Assembly: GCA_001643675.2 (NCBI GenBank)
Contig: LSRY02000013.1
Span: 684,501 to 748,500, forward strand
Source of the DNA: Monocercomonoides exilis
Taxonomy: Eukaryota; Preaxostyla; Oxymonadida; Polymastigidae
Direction: 5' to 3'
DNA length: 64,000 bases
The position numbers and the translations under genes were made by a program. Below the pieces are notes generated by a model. The model saw nothing but the letters and a program-made list of their open reading frames with translations, was not told the origin of the DNA and did no database searches. Each line of letters begins with the position of its first letter. Position 1 is the first letter of the stretch. This document shows positions 11,501 through 21,133 of this stretch, piece by piece.

Positions 11501-14500
11501 CAATGCAAGTCAGCTTGCCTTTCATTGCCTGTCTTTCCTCTTCCGCTCACCAACAAAACGAGACTCAGTCAAAGAACAGCCAACTTCAAATGGTTACCAA
11601 AATTATTCAATGAAACCGTCTTCATCTTTTTCTTCACTTTCGTCGTCAGCAACTTCAACGAACGGTCCATATTTTTCATCTGATTACAACAATTCCTCTT
11701 ATTCCGCATCGACTTCTTCGGTTCCAACCTTCTCTGACTGTTTTCCTTCGTCTTTCCTTGCTCCTCAGCTGATACACAACTCTACCCTGTTCTTTGACCC
11801 GTCCAATGGAAAGCCTTTGATAACCCCTTTAACAGTTGGAATTCGACACATCTTGTTTTCTTTCCACAGATGGCTTCACAGACGAGTTTTGAGCGAAATT
11901 GATAAGTTGAAACAAAAAAAATTGCAGAAAATGCAGAAAAGAATGCAAAAACAAAGATTGAAGCAAATGTCAATTTATAATTCTGACTGTTCAGTTGATG
12001 AAGAAGGCAAATCAGCCAACGATTTGGGTATTTCTTCAACAAAATGCGAAACTTCTTCTTTTTCACAAAATAACACTCGTTCCTCATCGACAAATCAACC
12101 AAATGCGAATCCTTCTCACACAAAATCAACAAAAAATTCTGATTTCTTTGAACGTGACTCGCTTCCTTTTGACGTTGCGCATTGCGTTGAATCTCTCCTT
12201 CTATGTCCATTTAACGATTCTGTTATATCAACAACATCATTTGCTTCTGCTGACTGGTCACTTTCTCGCCTTTTCTCGTCAGTTTCGCAGCTTCTTCCAT
12301 CTGCTTTTGGCATCTCTCCTTTCATTCTTTCATCACAGGATGCGAAAGATGCTAAAAGGATGATTGAAAAGCAGAAACCAGATAAAAAATACAATCTAAG
12401 TAATAAAACGGTCTCTGAAGCAAACAACTCACATTCATCCAACAGTAACATTGCGTCAACCACAAAAAGTGGCAGCTTCAAAGCTTCTTCAACGAAGCAA
12501 TGCCATCTCTGGCTGAAAGCCATCACACTTCTGCAAGAGTTGCATTTGGAGCCGACTCCAAGTGGCATATTGAAGAAGATGTGTGAAGCGATGAATGCTC
12601 TGGGATGGATGATCCGAAAGGCAGAAGAAAGGGAACAGAAGGAAAAAGAAAGACTGGCTGTGGAGTCGAGACAGAAAGAGAAGCAGTCGAGTTCTGCAGA
12701 TTCGCAGAACAGCACTTCTCAAGCGCAGTCTCCCGTTCCCTCTCCTTCGCCAACGCCTTCTCCTTCTCAATCACCCTCGCTTGTGTCTGCTGATGATCTT
12801 CTGCCTCTGCTGCTCTACACAATCATTCAGGCGAATCCTCCAAATCTTGTGACAGCAGCTTGTTTCACTGCAACATTTTGGATTCATCTGGATTCAAAGA
12901 ATCTTGCGGGATCGAAATGGCACACTCTGTTTGCACATCTCGTGGGAGGTGTTCAAATGGCTGCTTCTGTTCATCAGATGGTTGGCGAGGAACTGATTGA
13001 TGCAAATGAAGAGTCAATTAAAGAGGAAAATTCGGAAATAAATTTGGAGATGGAAAAGGAAATAGAAGGAGGGAAAATAACGTGTTCAGTTAATCGGAGG
13101 GAAAAAATAACAGCAAAAGAGGCTATTTCTGCAGCTGGGTTTGACGTAAGTGAGAGAAGGCTGATTGATTTGCTTCTTTTTCATTCAAAAGAACCTAATG
13201 AAAAACCGAAGGCTTCTAATTTGCAGAGTATTGATCAAAAAGATGCTATTATCGCTTCTTCTGCTGAAAATTTTAAAACTGAAGAAAAAGTAGTTGAGGC
13301 TGATGCATCGGAAAACTCACAAAATGAATTGAAATGTTCAAATGAAGAAAAAGAAGCTGAAAACAAGCAAAAGGATCAAATTGAAAAGAAAAAAGATGAG
13401 GTTACAAAAAATACGGCTGTAAGTTTTGCTTATTATGCTGTTGAAAATGATACCTTTACGAATTCTATGCAACCTCTAAATGAAGATACAGGCATTCGAA
13501 GCGAGATTAATGAAACAGAAGCAACAGCTGATGAAGAAATATTTAGCAATGCGCAAAAAGAAAATGATGATATTGGCGAAAAATCTGCTCAAGAAATTTC
13601 GACCGATTCTATTCTGGAGACAGCTGTCAGTTCGACATTTAACGATTTAAGTGATTCTTCGGTCGATCATCAAACAGAAGATTGCTCCATTACAAAAGTG
13701 GACATCAAAAATAATTTTGTTGAAATGCCTCAAAAAGAAAATGAAAAATACAAAACAGCAAATGAAAATGATTCAATAGTTGAAGGCAAAGATACTTTTG
13801 AAGAGTTTCAGCCATTGCTTTTTGATGACTATGCAATTGAGAATCAAGATGCAAAAACAAACAAGGAAGAATTTAAAGATGAAAAAGAAATATTGGAGAC
13901 TCTTGTGAATACAGCAAGCATTGGATTTTGCAAGTTTCATTCAAAAAAAGCAACCTCTGATCAAATAAAAAGAAAGGAAGAAATTGAGCAAGTTATGCAG
14001 CAACAAGAGGACAACGAAAAAAGCGAAAACGATAAAATCGATATAAATTCCACGAGTGAAAAATCATCGTCATCTGAAAATGTTCCCCCAGGGAAAGTGG
14101 CTGAGGGAGAGAGTAATGAAGAAGATAAGAATGTTTCCGCTCCAGAAAAAAAGCATGAGATTGAAGAGGAAGCTGCAAAAATACAATATGAACAAGATGA
14201 GCTTCATTCAGTTCTGCACATAGACCTTCCCTTTGTTGAACCAAAATCAAATGTTGATTGTGCAAACGATATAAATCATTTGGAAGATAATGCAGATTCA
14301 AAGCTTTATTCCTTTGAATCAGGAAAAGAAGTCTTCATTGAAGATAACAAAAATGCAATTCATTCAAACGAAAACCAAACTTCGAAACTTTTGGAAGATA
14401 AAAATGTTTCGGTTGATATTGTCGAAAGCATTTCACCAGAAAACGAGTTAACAACAGAAAAGAAACCTGTGACTTTGCTTGTCGAACAGAAAACTTCAGA

Positions 14501-15488
14501 AATTCAAGAAACTTCTATTTTGAATGATCTGCCTCATGAAAATCCAATAACTCGGTTGGAAAAAGCAAAAACTGTTGATTTTGCAGCAGAGTTTCATGAA
14601 GATTTAAGGCAAATCAACGCAAATAGTGAGAATTGCACTGAAAATATGAATTCTTCGCCATCTGAGACAAAAGATAATGTTGAAAATTTTTATGAAGCTT
14701 CAATTCAACATCCAGAAATTTTGGAAGGCAATGGAGTAGCTGTTGATCATCCAGAAGATTCATCTTTATCTTCAAAGTCTTTTTTGTCTTCTGTTAGTAA
14801 TTCTTCTTCAACTGATAATTCGATAGTGTCAAAGGCTGAGAGCAATTCCACTGAGACTGAAGAGAAACAAAATGAGCATGAAGAAGTTAAAACACCGCAA
14901 AAGCCTACTACAGGTATCTTTATTCGAAAATTGTTAGGACGTTTTGGGAGAAAGGCACAAGAAACTTTAGATAATGAACAGGAAAATTTGATTGATGAAA
15001 ATCTTAAAGATACAGAAAAGCAAGGGGAAGCAAAAGATGTTGAGAAAGTAAAGAATGAAAAGAAAAATGCAAAAGAAGAGAAAATGAAGCAAAAGAAAGA
15101 AGCAAAAGAGAATGAAAGCAAGGTTAAAGCAGTAGAAAGCAATGAACTAACACCAGAAGAAAGATCCAACATATTCTATATGTTAGGGCAAAAGAGACTT
15201 CAAATGATGAAAGAAAAAATGGAAAAAGAAAGGCATGCTAATTCTGTTCATTCTTTTGGAGTTCAGCCCTCTTCTGTAGCTGCAACAAAATCGCTTCCAT
15301 TTTCTCTTCCACCATCGAAGCAGTTTTACGAAACTGACCAAGGGCAAACTTCAGTCCACTTTAACATAAATGCTCCAGCCAGTCTTCCCCCGAAACCTTC
15401 TGTTCCTCCTCCACCTCCGCCTAAAAGTTTGATTTCTTTGCCTTCAGACTGTTCTCCTATTAAAAAATATTCTCAAAATTATGATTGA
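8559..15488 (+). CDS. Giant VPS9-domain protein with VARP-like N-terminus (putative Rab5-family GEF)
   Basis: A single-exon frame of 2,309 residues. Residues about 1311-1480 form a VPS9 domain: TPSGILKKMCEAMNAL, a low-complexity insert of some 80 residues, then SADDLLPLLLYTIIQANPPN, the family signature for Rab5-type nucleotide exchange on endosomes. The first 100 residues (NPFVVAL, GSVIFVPPSKSIQ, FYTMSGATVIVND) resemble the N-terminus of VARP/ANKRD27, which also precedes a VPS9 domain; this is pattern matching from memory. Residues about 285-377 are a charged coiled coil. Long Glu/Lys/Ser-rich disordered stretches follow the VPS9 domain, and the tail carries VPPPPPPKS, a possible SH3 or profilin ligand. 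The start at 8559 is the first in-frame ATG; 8598 (MTNPFVV) is an alternative. An in-frame frame extends upstream to 8394, so a 5' exon is possible. Confidence 0.85.
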   Translation: MIKLKRKYIANGIMTNPFVVALMTDRSLSTFALSLTAGSVIFVPPSKSIQLCDLDMEFIRMHVGIPSGKNKSIFYTMSGATVIVNDEFAIVRDLLSQNSNSSFSKTDHLKVRETEVSVLGRGKFYLLSPSHQKLGEIPRASTFYENVHEVSMIFIESPLTELPQMIRFSRRKQMTKNIHLSTINTELRYLLRIPIKPQAPRSFSSLLFFPPPPPAVSHHIVINGSSVEAESDDLLTFFPKSLFGFEHSSSANPLSASTTLAGRISGKGKQTQLMPFSHFLPRPLETPEEKREREWKTEILQRVKEREKKKQNREVRVLEAVAERKRRQEKEWARRVGRNEEQTEADEKEEQRIIVERAQENEKLLRLKKMVRANQLMGAVHWISIRGNEKAGSDTSIETANRQKEETCSISDSKGEQPKNVNSIDEKGNDSCANWSDESSFDEETHKIPKKRKEFVAELEEFDEENDILEELEVEEIRMLMKQEAIKEKESGKDAGLLADYEGAYGDEADESADENLTLVDVVSASGGWTEDNGAEVILSATRSFLKEKMIQSGEISSTEHSLLPADGTHMKASGAKNGQNGEVSDSKNFESGEKENEDDEEDECDEERMRKRMLERKKERSERIQKMKNDYRFLITGEVLDVWEKKGESEDGSEEEGSNAEGDDIEKESDLLTNLLSGVTADDSDSSSSEAKEKDAEEHALNEDKPVKKNDSSEDSTHQLHFISVQIGSLLATFSKPSNGAKRKSKSNKKASSSFEKRQKRLIRRNSYLPASTKGRLRMQRSDVSDNFSKADCLSSLDSLQDDFSENVVKARKWSSVPAPRSQRSRRKHSCNETKEMRYSVKKRERKLPSPFALLSSERSSIGNSVPQLDYLFGNILLPPFVWNHIHFLTSLIQYHSSLDVCLDSQNASFPNSSAIPQNSERIAPSPLSKAYAQSFHSCIDEFSNINDCSCASEEEEEDQHSHSNISVPRSLEPFVSSFINASQLAFHCLSFLFRSPTKRDSVKEQPTSNGYQNYSMKPSSSFSSLSSSATSTNGPYFSSDYNNSSYSASTSSVPTFSDCFPSSFLAPQLIHNSTLFFDPSNGKPLITPLTVGIRHILFSFHRWLHRRVLSEIDKLKQKKLQKMQKRMQKQRLKQMSIYNSDCSVDEEGKSANDLGISSTKCETSSFSQNNTRSSSTNQPNANPSHTKSTKNSDFFERDSLPFDVAHCVESLLLCPFNDSVISTTSFASADWSLSRLFSSVSQLLPSAFGISPFILSSQDAKDAKRMIEKQKPDKKYNLSNKTVSEANNSHSSNSNIASTTKSGSFKASSTKQCHLWLKAITLLQELHLEPTPSGILKKMCEAMNALGWMIRKAEEREQKEKERLAVESRQKEKQSSSADSQNSTSQAQSPVPSPSPTPSPSQSPSLVSADDLLPLLLYTIIQANPPNLVTAACFTATFWIHLDSKNLAGSKWHTLFAHLVGGVQMAASVHQMVGEELIDANEESIKEENSEINLEMEKEIEGGKITCSVNRREKITAKEAISAAGFDVSERRLIDLLLFHSKEPNEKPKASNLQSIDQKDAIIASSAENFKTEEKVVEADASENSQNELKCSNEEKEAENKQKDQIEKKKDEVTKNTAVSFAYYAVENDTFTNSMQPLNEDTGIRSEINETEATADEEIFSNAQKENDDIGEKSAQEISTDSILETAVSSTFNDLSDSSVDHQTEDCSITKVDIKNNFVEMPQKENEKYKTANENDSIVEGKDTFEEFQPLLFDDYAIENQDAKTNKEEFKDEKEILETLVNTASIGFCKFHSKKATSDQIKRKEEIEQVMQQQEDNEKSENDKIDINSTSEKSSSSENVPPGKVAEGESNEEDKNVSAPEKKHEIEEEAAKIQYEQDELHSVLHIDLPFVEPKSNVDCANDINHLEDNADSKLYSFESGKEVFIEDNKNAIHSNENQTSKLLEDKNVSVDIVESISPENELTTEKKPVTLLVEQKTSEIQETSILNDLPHENPITRLEKAKTVDFAAEFHEDLRQINANSENCTENMNSSPSETKDNVENFYEASIQHPEILEGNGVAVDHPEDSSLSSKSFLSSVSNSSSTDNSIVSKAESNSTETEEKQNEHEEVKTPQKPTTGIFIRKLLGRFGRKAQETLDNEQENLIDENLKDTEKQGEAKDVEKVKNEKKNAKEEKMKQKKEAKENESKVKAVESNELTPEERSNIFYMLGQKRLQMMKEKMEKERHANSVHSFGVQPSSVAATKSLPFSLPPSKQFYETDQGQTSVHFNINAPASLPPKPSVPPPPPPKSLISLPSDCSPIKKYSQNYD

Positions 15489-15721
15489 AAAATAATTTTT
15501 TTTAAAGCCAATTTGTACGTAATTTTTTGCTTTATGAATTTTATTTCATTCAATATTTTCTACCATTTTTCTTTAAATTTTAGTTCTTCCTAATTTTTTT
15601 TTTTAATTTTTTTTTTCATGAGAATGGAAGACTTTTAATGATATGGAAACCGAAAAAGTTTGGAACAAATCGTAGTATTTTTTAAAGAAACAAAAATTTG
15701 ATCCCAATGTTTTGCTTTAGT

Positions 15722-16869
15722 ATCAACTTTTAAATGGGACTTTTTCCTTTATTGGCCCTTTTTTTTGTAATTGCTTGCCAACTACTGAAAAACGCTGATT
15801 GGCTTTCTGTACTTCAAAAAAACCTTTTTTTACAAGTTTGACACAATTTATTTACTGTTTGTTTTTTAATTTTTTTTCATAAGTGTTTGAGAAATTTCGT
15901 TTTTTTGTTGAATTTGAAAGGACTATTATCAGCCAACCAGGCAACACCCAAGAAATTGGGAACATGTTTTTATATAGCATTTGCTTTGAACTATTAATCA
16001 TTAAATTCTTTTTTTCACAAACACTTTTTTCTTGTTTTTTTTTCACATTTCAATTTTTATTTCGACATGCAAGAACAAAACTGATTATTTCTTAGAAAAT
16101 ATGATTAAATGAAAAAATAAAAATATGACCTATCAAATAAACACTTTCATAATAATGTGTATTAAAGATTGAGTTGTCTAAATTTTTTTGTAAAGTTCCT
16201 TCAGTTGAGTTTTCAAATAAAATAAAAAATTCACATTTCGATCAAATTTTTGTTCCCATTTCTGAAATTTCATAGAAAAGTCTATGATAGCGTTATCAAG
16301 TTTTTTCTTCTTTAATGGTGAAGTTTAGTGAGTGAGAACCGAAATTTGATCGAAATGTGAATTTTTTATTTTATTTGAAAACTCAACTGAAGGAACTTTA
16401 CAAAAAAATTTAGACAACTCAATCTTTAATACACATTATTATGAAAGTGTTTATTTGATAGGTCATATTTTTATTTTTTCATTTAATCATATTTTCTAAG
16501 AAATAATCAGTTTTGTTCTTGCATGTCGAAATAAAAATTGAAATGTGAAAAAAAAACAAGAAAAAAGTGTTTGTGAAAAAAAGAATTTAATGATTAATAG
16601 TTCAAAGCAAATGCTATATAAAAACATGTTCCCAATTTCTTGGGTGTTGCCTGGTTGGCTGATAATAGTCCTTTCAAATTCAACAAAAAAACGAAATTTC
16701 TCAAACACTTATGAAAAAAAATTAAAAAACAAACAGTAAATAAATTGTGTCAAACTTGTAAAAAAAGGTTTTTTTGAAGTACAGAAAGCCAATCAGCGTT
16801 TTTCAGTAGTTGGCAAGCAATTACAAAAAAAAGGGCCAATAAAGGAAAAACTCCCATGAAATAGTTGAT
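15722..16869. mobile_element. Long inverted-repeat (foldback-like) element, 528-bp arms
   Basis: 15722-16249 is the reverse complement of 16342-16869 with few mismatches, separated by a 92-nt unique loop (16250-16341). Two short frames appear twice as mirror images, a by-product of the palindrome and not genes. There is no transposase in it. It looks like a non-autonomous foldback element; clear target duplications were not seen. The 233 nt before it (15489-15721) hold the VPS9 gene's 3' end and nothing else recognisable. Confidence 0.85.
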
Positions 16870-17603
16870 TCGGTGTTGCTTCATGGATTTTTATAATGAG
16901 TAATTTAAGATTAGGTTATTGCTTATTAACAAAATTTTTGAAAAAAATATATTTGTGAATATTTTTGAATGAAAAAATAAAAAATATTAATTAAAGGAAC
17001 TTGTGAGGTATTTCACCTGTCCGTTTTTTCAAAATTCAAGAGAAGATTGGTTATAATTTAGGCTGCAAATAATCACATTTTTTCTAACATCAAAAAAAAA
17101 ATTTCTTATTTTTTTTTGTTATTTCATCTGTAATAATCACTCCAAAATCGCGAATAATCACTAAATTTAAGAAAACGATAGGTATTTTTCTTCATTGGTT
17201 CTTTTGACATTTCAACTTGCCTATCAATTGAGAATTCACTCTTCGTTTTAAAGCATTGACTTCCAGTCTTAGCAAAAATAATGCTTGTTTTATCAGATTT
17301 GATTATTATTACAATATTATTTTTCTTTTGTGGAAATATTGCAATTATTTCTTTTTCGTATTGGAAATTTTTTATTCCTTCTTTTTTATATCTGCCACTA
17401 AATATTCTAGCTCCCAAGAGAACAAAAGAAATGTATTTGTAAAAAGAAAACTTTCTTAACTTTTTATTAATAATTCCAAAAACAATTTTTTTATTCATTG
17501 ATTTTTTAAAAATCGATCTTAAATCTTAGCGTTTGTTTTTTAAAATCAAAGAAAAGCTCACATTTCAACATGCTTTTAATTTTGAGTGTTTTAAATATTG
17601 TTA
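16870..17603. other. AT-rich intergenic sequence between palindromic elements
   Basis: 734 nt with homopolymer A and T runs. A minus-strand frame of 124 codons (17124-17498) has no recognisable motif and a composition like its surroundings. No gene is supported. Confidence 0.5.
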
Positions 17604-18009
17604 TAGTTAGTGTTAATAATGGTGGACACTTTCAAAATCTGTGGACAGTCGAATTTTCTCAACAACAATTGATAGTTGCATTTTGACAATTAGCCCGATT
17701 ATTTCCTTATTGAATACAAACTCATGTGAATTGTTTTAATAATTTATCCAACACAGTGAAAAATAACTATTCTTATTTTTTGTTTTTGGAGAAACTCGGA
17801 GAAATAAGATTCTCCGGGTTTTTCCGAAAAATAAAATTGCATCTTTCTTTTTTCTTGGAAGCAAGTTGTTTCATTTTTCTATAACTTTTAAGTTCATATG
17901 CATTGAGGAAATAATTGGGCTAATTGTCAAAATGCAACTATCAACGGTTGTTGAGATCACACAACTGTCCACAGTTATTGAAAGTGTCCACCATTATGAA
18001 CACTAACTA
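17604..18009. mobile_element. TA-flanked MITE with about 110-bp terminal inverted repeats
   Basis: The element starts TAGTTAGTGTTAATAATGG and ends in its reverse complement; arms match for about 110 nt with scattered changes. It is flanked on both sides by TA (17602-17603 and 18010-18011), the target duplication of Tc1/mariner/pogo elements. The 406-bp length and lack of coding capacity make it a miniature inverted-repeat element. The start TAGTT and end AACTA match the outer bases of the element at 32104-32469. Confidence 0.8.
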
Positions 18010-18432
18010 TATTGTCATTAATAATTTTTTTTTGACATTTTAAACTTCGTTTTTTTTATTATTTGTTCCATTTCACAAAATTTCGACAAATTGAAGTTTT
18101 AATATGAATGAACGAGATTTTTCGTAATTCTAAACGCGGAAATATGAATATAATTAACAAAAAAGGATTCTAAAAATGAATAAAACATCAATTTTATTTA
18201 TGATCGTGATTATTATTCAGAAAAACTTGCATTTGGATAATTTTTGTTTCTTTTACTTCAAACTAAGTGATTTTGATTTAAAATTTCTGTAATGAACATA
18301 AATATCATTTTTTCAAACATTTTTCAACATTGGTGTTTATTTTCGAAGTCATAACTTTTTTCTGTGTGATGATTTTCAAAATGTTTTATTCCTTTGGAAA
18401 AGAATTCTCCATTTATTGAGCAAAAAATATAG
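18010..18432. other. AT-rich intergenic sequence
   Basis: 423 nt between two palindromic elements. No coding frame, RNA gene or repeat recognised. Confidence 0.5.
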
Positions 18433-18786
18433 GACATCGCACACAATACCGGACAAGATCAATTTCACAATAACCACAAGAGGAATAATTCTGATAATTT
18501 TTATCAAAATATACACCATCAATACAAACTCAATTGATAAACGAGACTTTCAGGACAGCTTCGCTTGAGCTCAGAAAAAATAAATGTCGAAATTTCGGAG
18601 AAATAGAATTTTGAGTTTATCAAAGATTTCGATATTAATTTTTTCCGAGCATAAACGAGGAAGAAATGAAAGTCTTGTTTATCAAATGTGTTTGTATTGA
18701 AAAGATATATTTTGATAAAAATTATCAGAATTATTCCTCTTGTGGTTATTGTGAAATTGATCTTGTCCGGTATTTTGTGCAATATC
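18433..18786. mobile_element. Full-length imperfect palindrome, about 177-bp arms
   Basis: 18433-18609 pairs with 18610-18786 through to the centre. The outer parts match best (CAATACCGGACAAGATCAAT against its complement at 18754-18773); the inner 60 nt are more diverged. It is non-coding. It resembles a foldback MITE unrelated in sequence to the two palindromes before it. Confidence 0.75.
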
Positions 18787-19131
18787 TGTAATCCACAAGG
18801 AAAATAAAGTTATTCCATGTTATTTTTGTTATTACACGTATCTTTATTTATATCACAAATCTGATTCGTGCAAAGAGATATGGGACGAAATATTTTGCTT
18901 TATGAATTTAGTCCCATTTTCCTCTAACAAATATTATTCTCAAATTTTGGATTTTTCTGTTAATATTTGCATAGTTTAGTTTGATTCATAATGAAATGAA
19001 TGAATGAAAAGGTTAGAACAAATTTCAATTTATTTCATAATTGCAAAAATATTATCCCATATTTTTTATTTGAACCATAAAAAATGTTCTGATAACTGTA
19101 AAATCCAAATAAAACCTTATTGTTAATACAG
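18787..19131. other. AT-rich intergenic sequence
   Basis: 345 nt with no recognised gene; ends in TTAATACAG, a plausible splice acceptor for the following open frame. Confidence 0.45.
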
Positions 19132-19473
19132 CATCGAAAAAGAAAAGTGCAGAACTACTCCATTCTTTTTTGCGATGAAGATGCAGAAACAAAAGAATTG
19201 AAAGCGAGGGCTTCTTTAACTGAAGGAGCATTGTCAAATCCTCATTCAATCAGTGCAGTTCAACAGCCAGATCAAACAAAAAATTCTGAAGAAAGGCAAC
19301 ACATAAAAGAAGAGTCCGCCAGCAGTCCCCTTTTGAACAGTCAGAACAAAACTGCTGTCAACAGCGAAGCAGATGTTAATTCCTTTGATAAAACACCACA
19401 AACACTGTGCTCAACAATAGAGAAGATGTCTTTGAGTTCTCCATCATATTTTTGCCAACGTTATCTTCAGTAG
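19132..19473 (+). pseudogene. Orphan open frame, possible terminal exon or gene relic
   Basis: An open frame of about 114 codons follows a consensus-like acceptor (ATACAG at 19126-19131) and ends in TAG. It is rich in Ser, Glu, Gln and Lys and contains FCDEDAETKELKARASLTEG. No in-frame ATG occurs until near its end, so it cannot start a protein alone. No upstream exon was found within reach, because three palindromic elements lie between it and the VPS9 gene. It could be the displaced last exon of a broken gene. No family was recognised. Confidence 0.3.
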
Positions 19474-21133
19474 TCAATGTGTCATATTTGCCTTTCCAAG
19501 TGAAGCCAATGATATTTCATTGATTTCGACAATTTTCCAAATCCACATTCCATTCCATTCCGATTTGCATTCTTCTTTGAATATGTTTCCATTTCCATTG
19601 TAACTTTATCAGATTTTTCGAAAATGCATTGGTTGCTTTTTAACATTGAAAAGCAATATTTTGAACATCACTTGTACATCAACCACGTGACATTCATCAC
19701 AAGGTATAAATCATTGATTCGTAAATTCTGTTCAATTGGTTTTCTCATTCTCCATCATCTTTTTACATATTTTAGCACGAGATATTTTGAAGATACACCA
19801 ATTTTATTTTTTTGAAATACACACAATTTTATCAGAAAAGCGCTGGCTTTGGCGAGAATTTGCATTGATGGGAATTGCTTGGGAAGAAAAGATAACATAA
19901 TTGGAGCACAAGGAAGAGAGCGAAGAAAAAGAAGAAAAAGAAGAAAATTGAAAAGAAAGTGAAAGGATGAGGTTGATGAGAAGAAGAAGAAAGAGATGGA
20001 AGCAGGGCCAATACAGAACGGAAAGCGAAGAACAAGAAATTGGAAAGGAAGAAGAGTTGAATGGGGTTATTAGTGTTTTGTAAAGAGAATATTTAGCTGG
20101 CAAAGAAGGACAAATTGTGTTTGTGTTTGTTTGCAGATTAATATTGATTTTTTTGAATGATGAAAAATTGAAGAAATGTGAAATATGAGAAACGATAGAA
20201 TCAATTTTAATTTTTCATTTATTTTGGAAAATGTATTTTTGAGAAATAATTACAACACATTTTATTCTTTTATTTGGTTTTTTTTAAATCTTTTTGAATT
20301 TCTTCTTTCCTTTTTTTAAAAAGAATATGAGAAGAGAAGGTTCCATTGCATATTCTCTCAATTGGAACAAAGGATTTCTTGAAAGGCATCTTTTCTCAGA
20401 AAAAAAAGCAGATGAGTATTTTTGAATAACAAACATTGGTTGTTTGCACTGATTGGATAAATATGCAAAATTGAGAAGGAGCAAGAATGCGGGTGACAAA
20501 TAAAGTAGAAGAGGTTGTTTGGATGTTTGGAGCAAAGAAGAAGGCGAAGAGGAATGAAAAAGAGAGGAAATGAAGAGAAGAAGAGGGAAGAGAAGAAGAG
20601 GAACTTTTCAATGAAATGATGTAAAAGTTGGAGGAAAGTTGTGAAGAGAGAGCAGTTGATCAGCAGACAAGTGGAAGAAAGAGAATGTGGATGAAGAAGA
20701 ACCCATCATTTAAGAGCAATTGGAAAGGATTTATTTTATAATTCGAAACAACACATTCAAATGGTGATTTTGAGATCATTTTTTTGGATGAGAGATTTTC
20801 ACCTTTTTGTGCTTTTATTCGACAGCAATTTATTTTAAGAAAAGGTTTTTTTTTTTCATCTTTCATTCAATTTTAACTTTTCATTTTATTTTATTTTTTG
20901 AAGTGAAAGAATTTCATGTGCATCAGCAAATACCGATTCATGCCTGACAAAAACCAATGAAGCTGCATGCTTTGGATATGCACCATATGTATTTCAAAAG
21001 CCCACAAAATGATTGTAACAAGAAGAATTTTTTCAATTTTCCATTGTGATAAAAACCATTATTTATTTCTATTTGATCATTCAGAAAAAAATAAAAATTT
21101 TCAACTCAAAATTGACTTTCATTCCTCTTGAGA
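19474..21133. other. Gene-free region before the first giant receptor gene
   Basis: 1.66 kb. Two purine-rich tracts on the plus strand (about 19895-20070 and 20510-20700, GAAGAA/AAGAAG units) create Leu/Ser/Phe-rich minus-strand frames that look like compositional artefacts. No RNA gene or conserved motif was recognised. The 3' end must contain the promoter of the gene at 21134. Confidence 0.5.

Noticed and set aside
15852-16739. Two pairs of identical 64- and 70-codon frames on opposite strands
   Set aside because: They are mirror copies produced by the inverted repeat, lack any motif and are AT-rich.
19804-20866. Minus-strand frames rich in Leu, Ser and Phe
   Set aside because: They arise from purine-rich tracts on the plus strand and have no family pattern or splice context.
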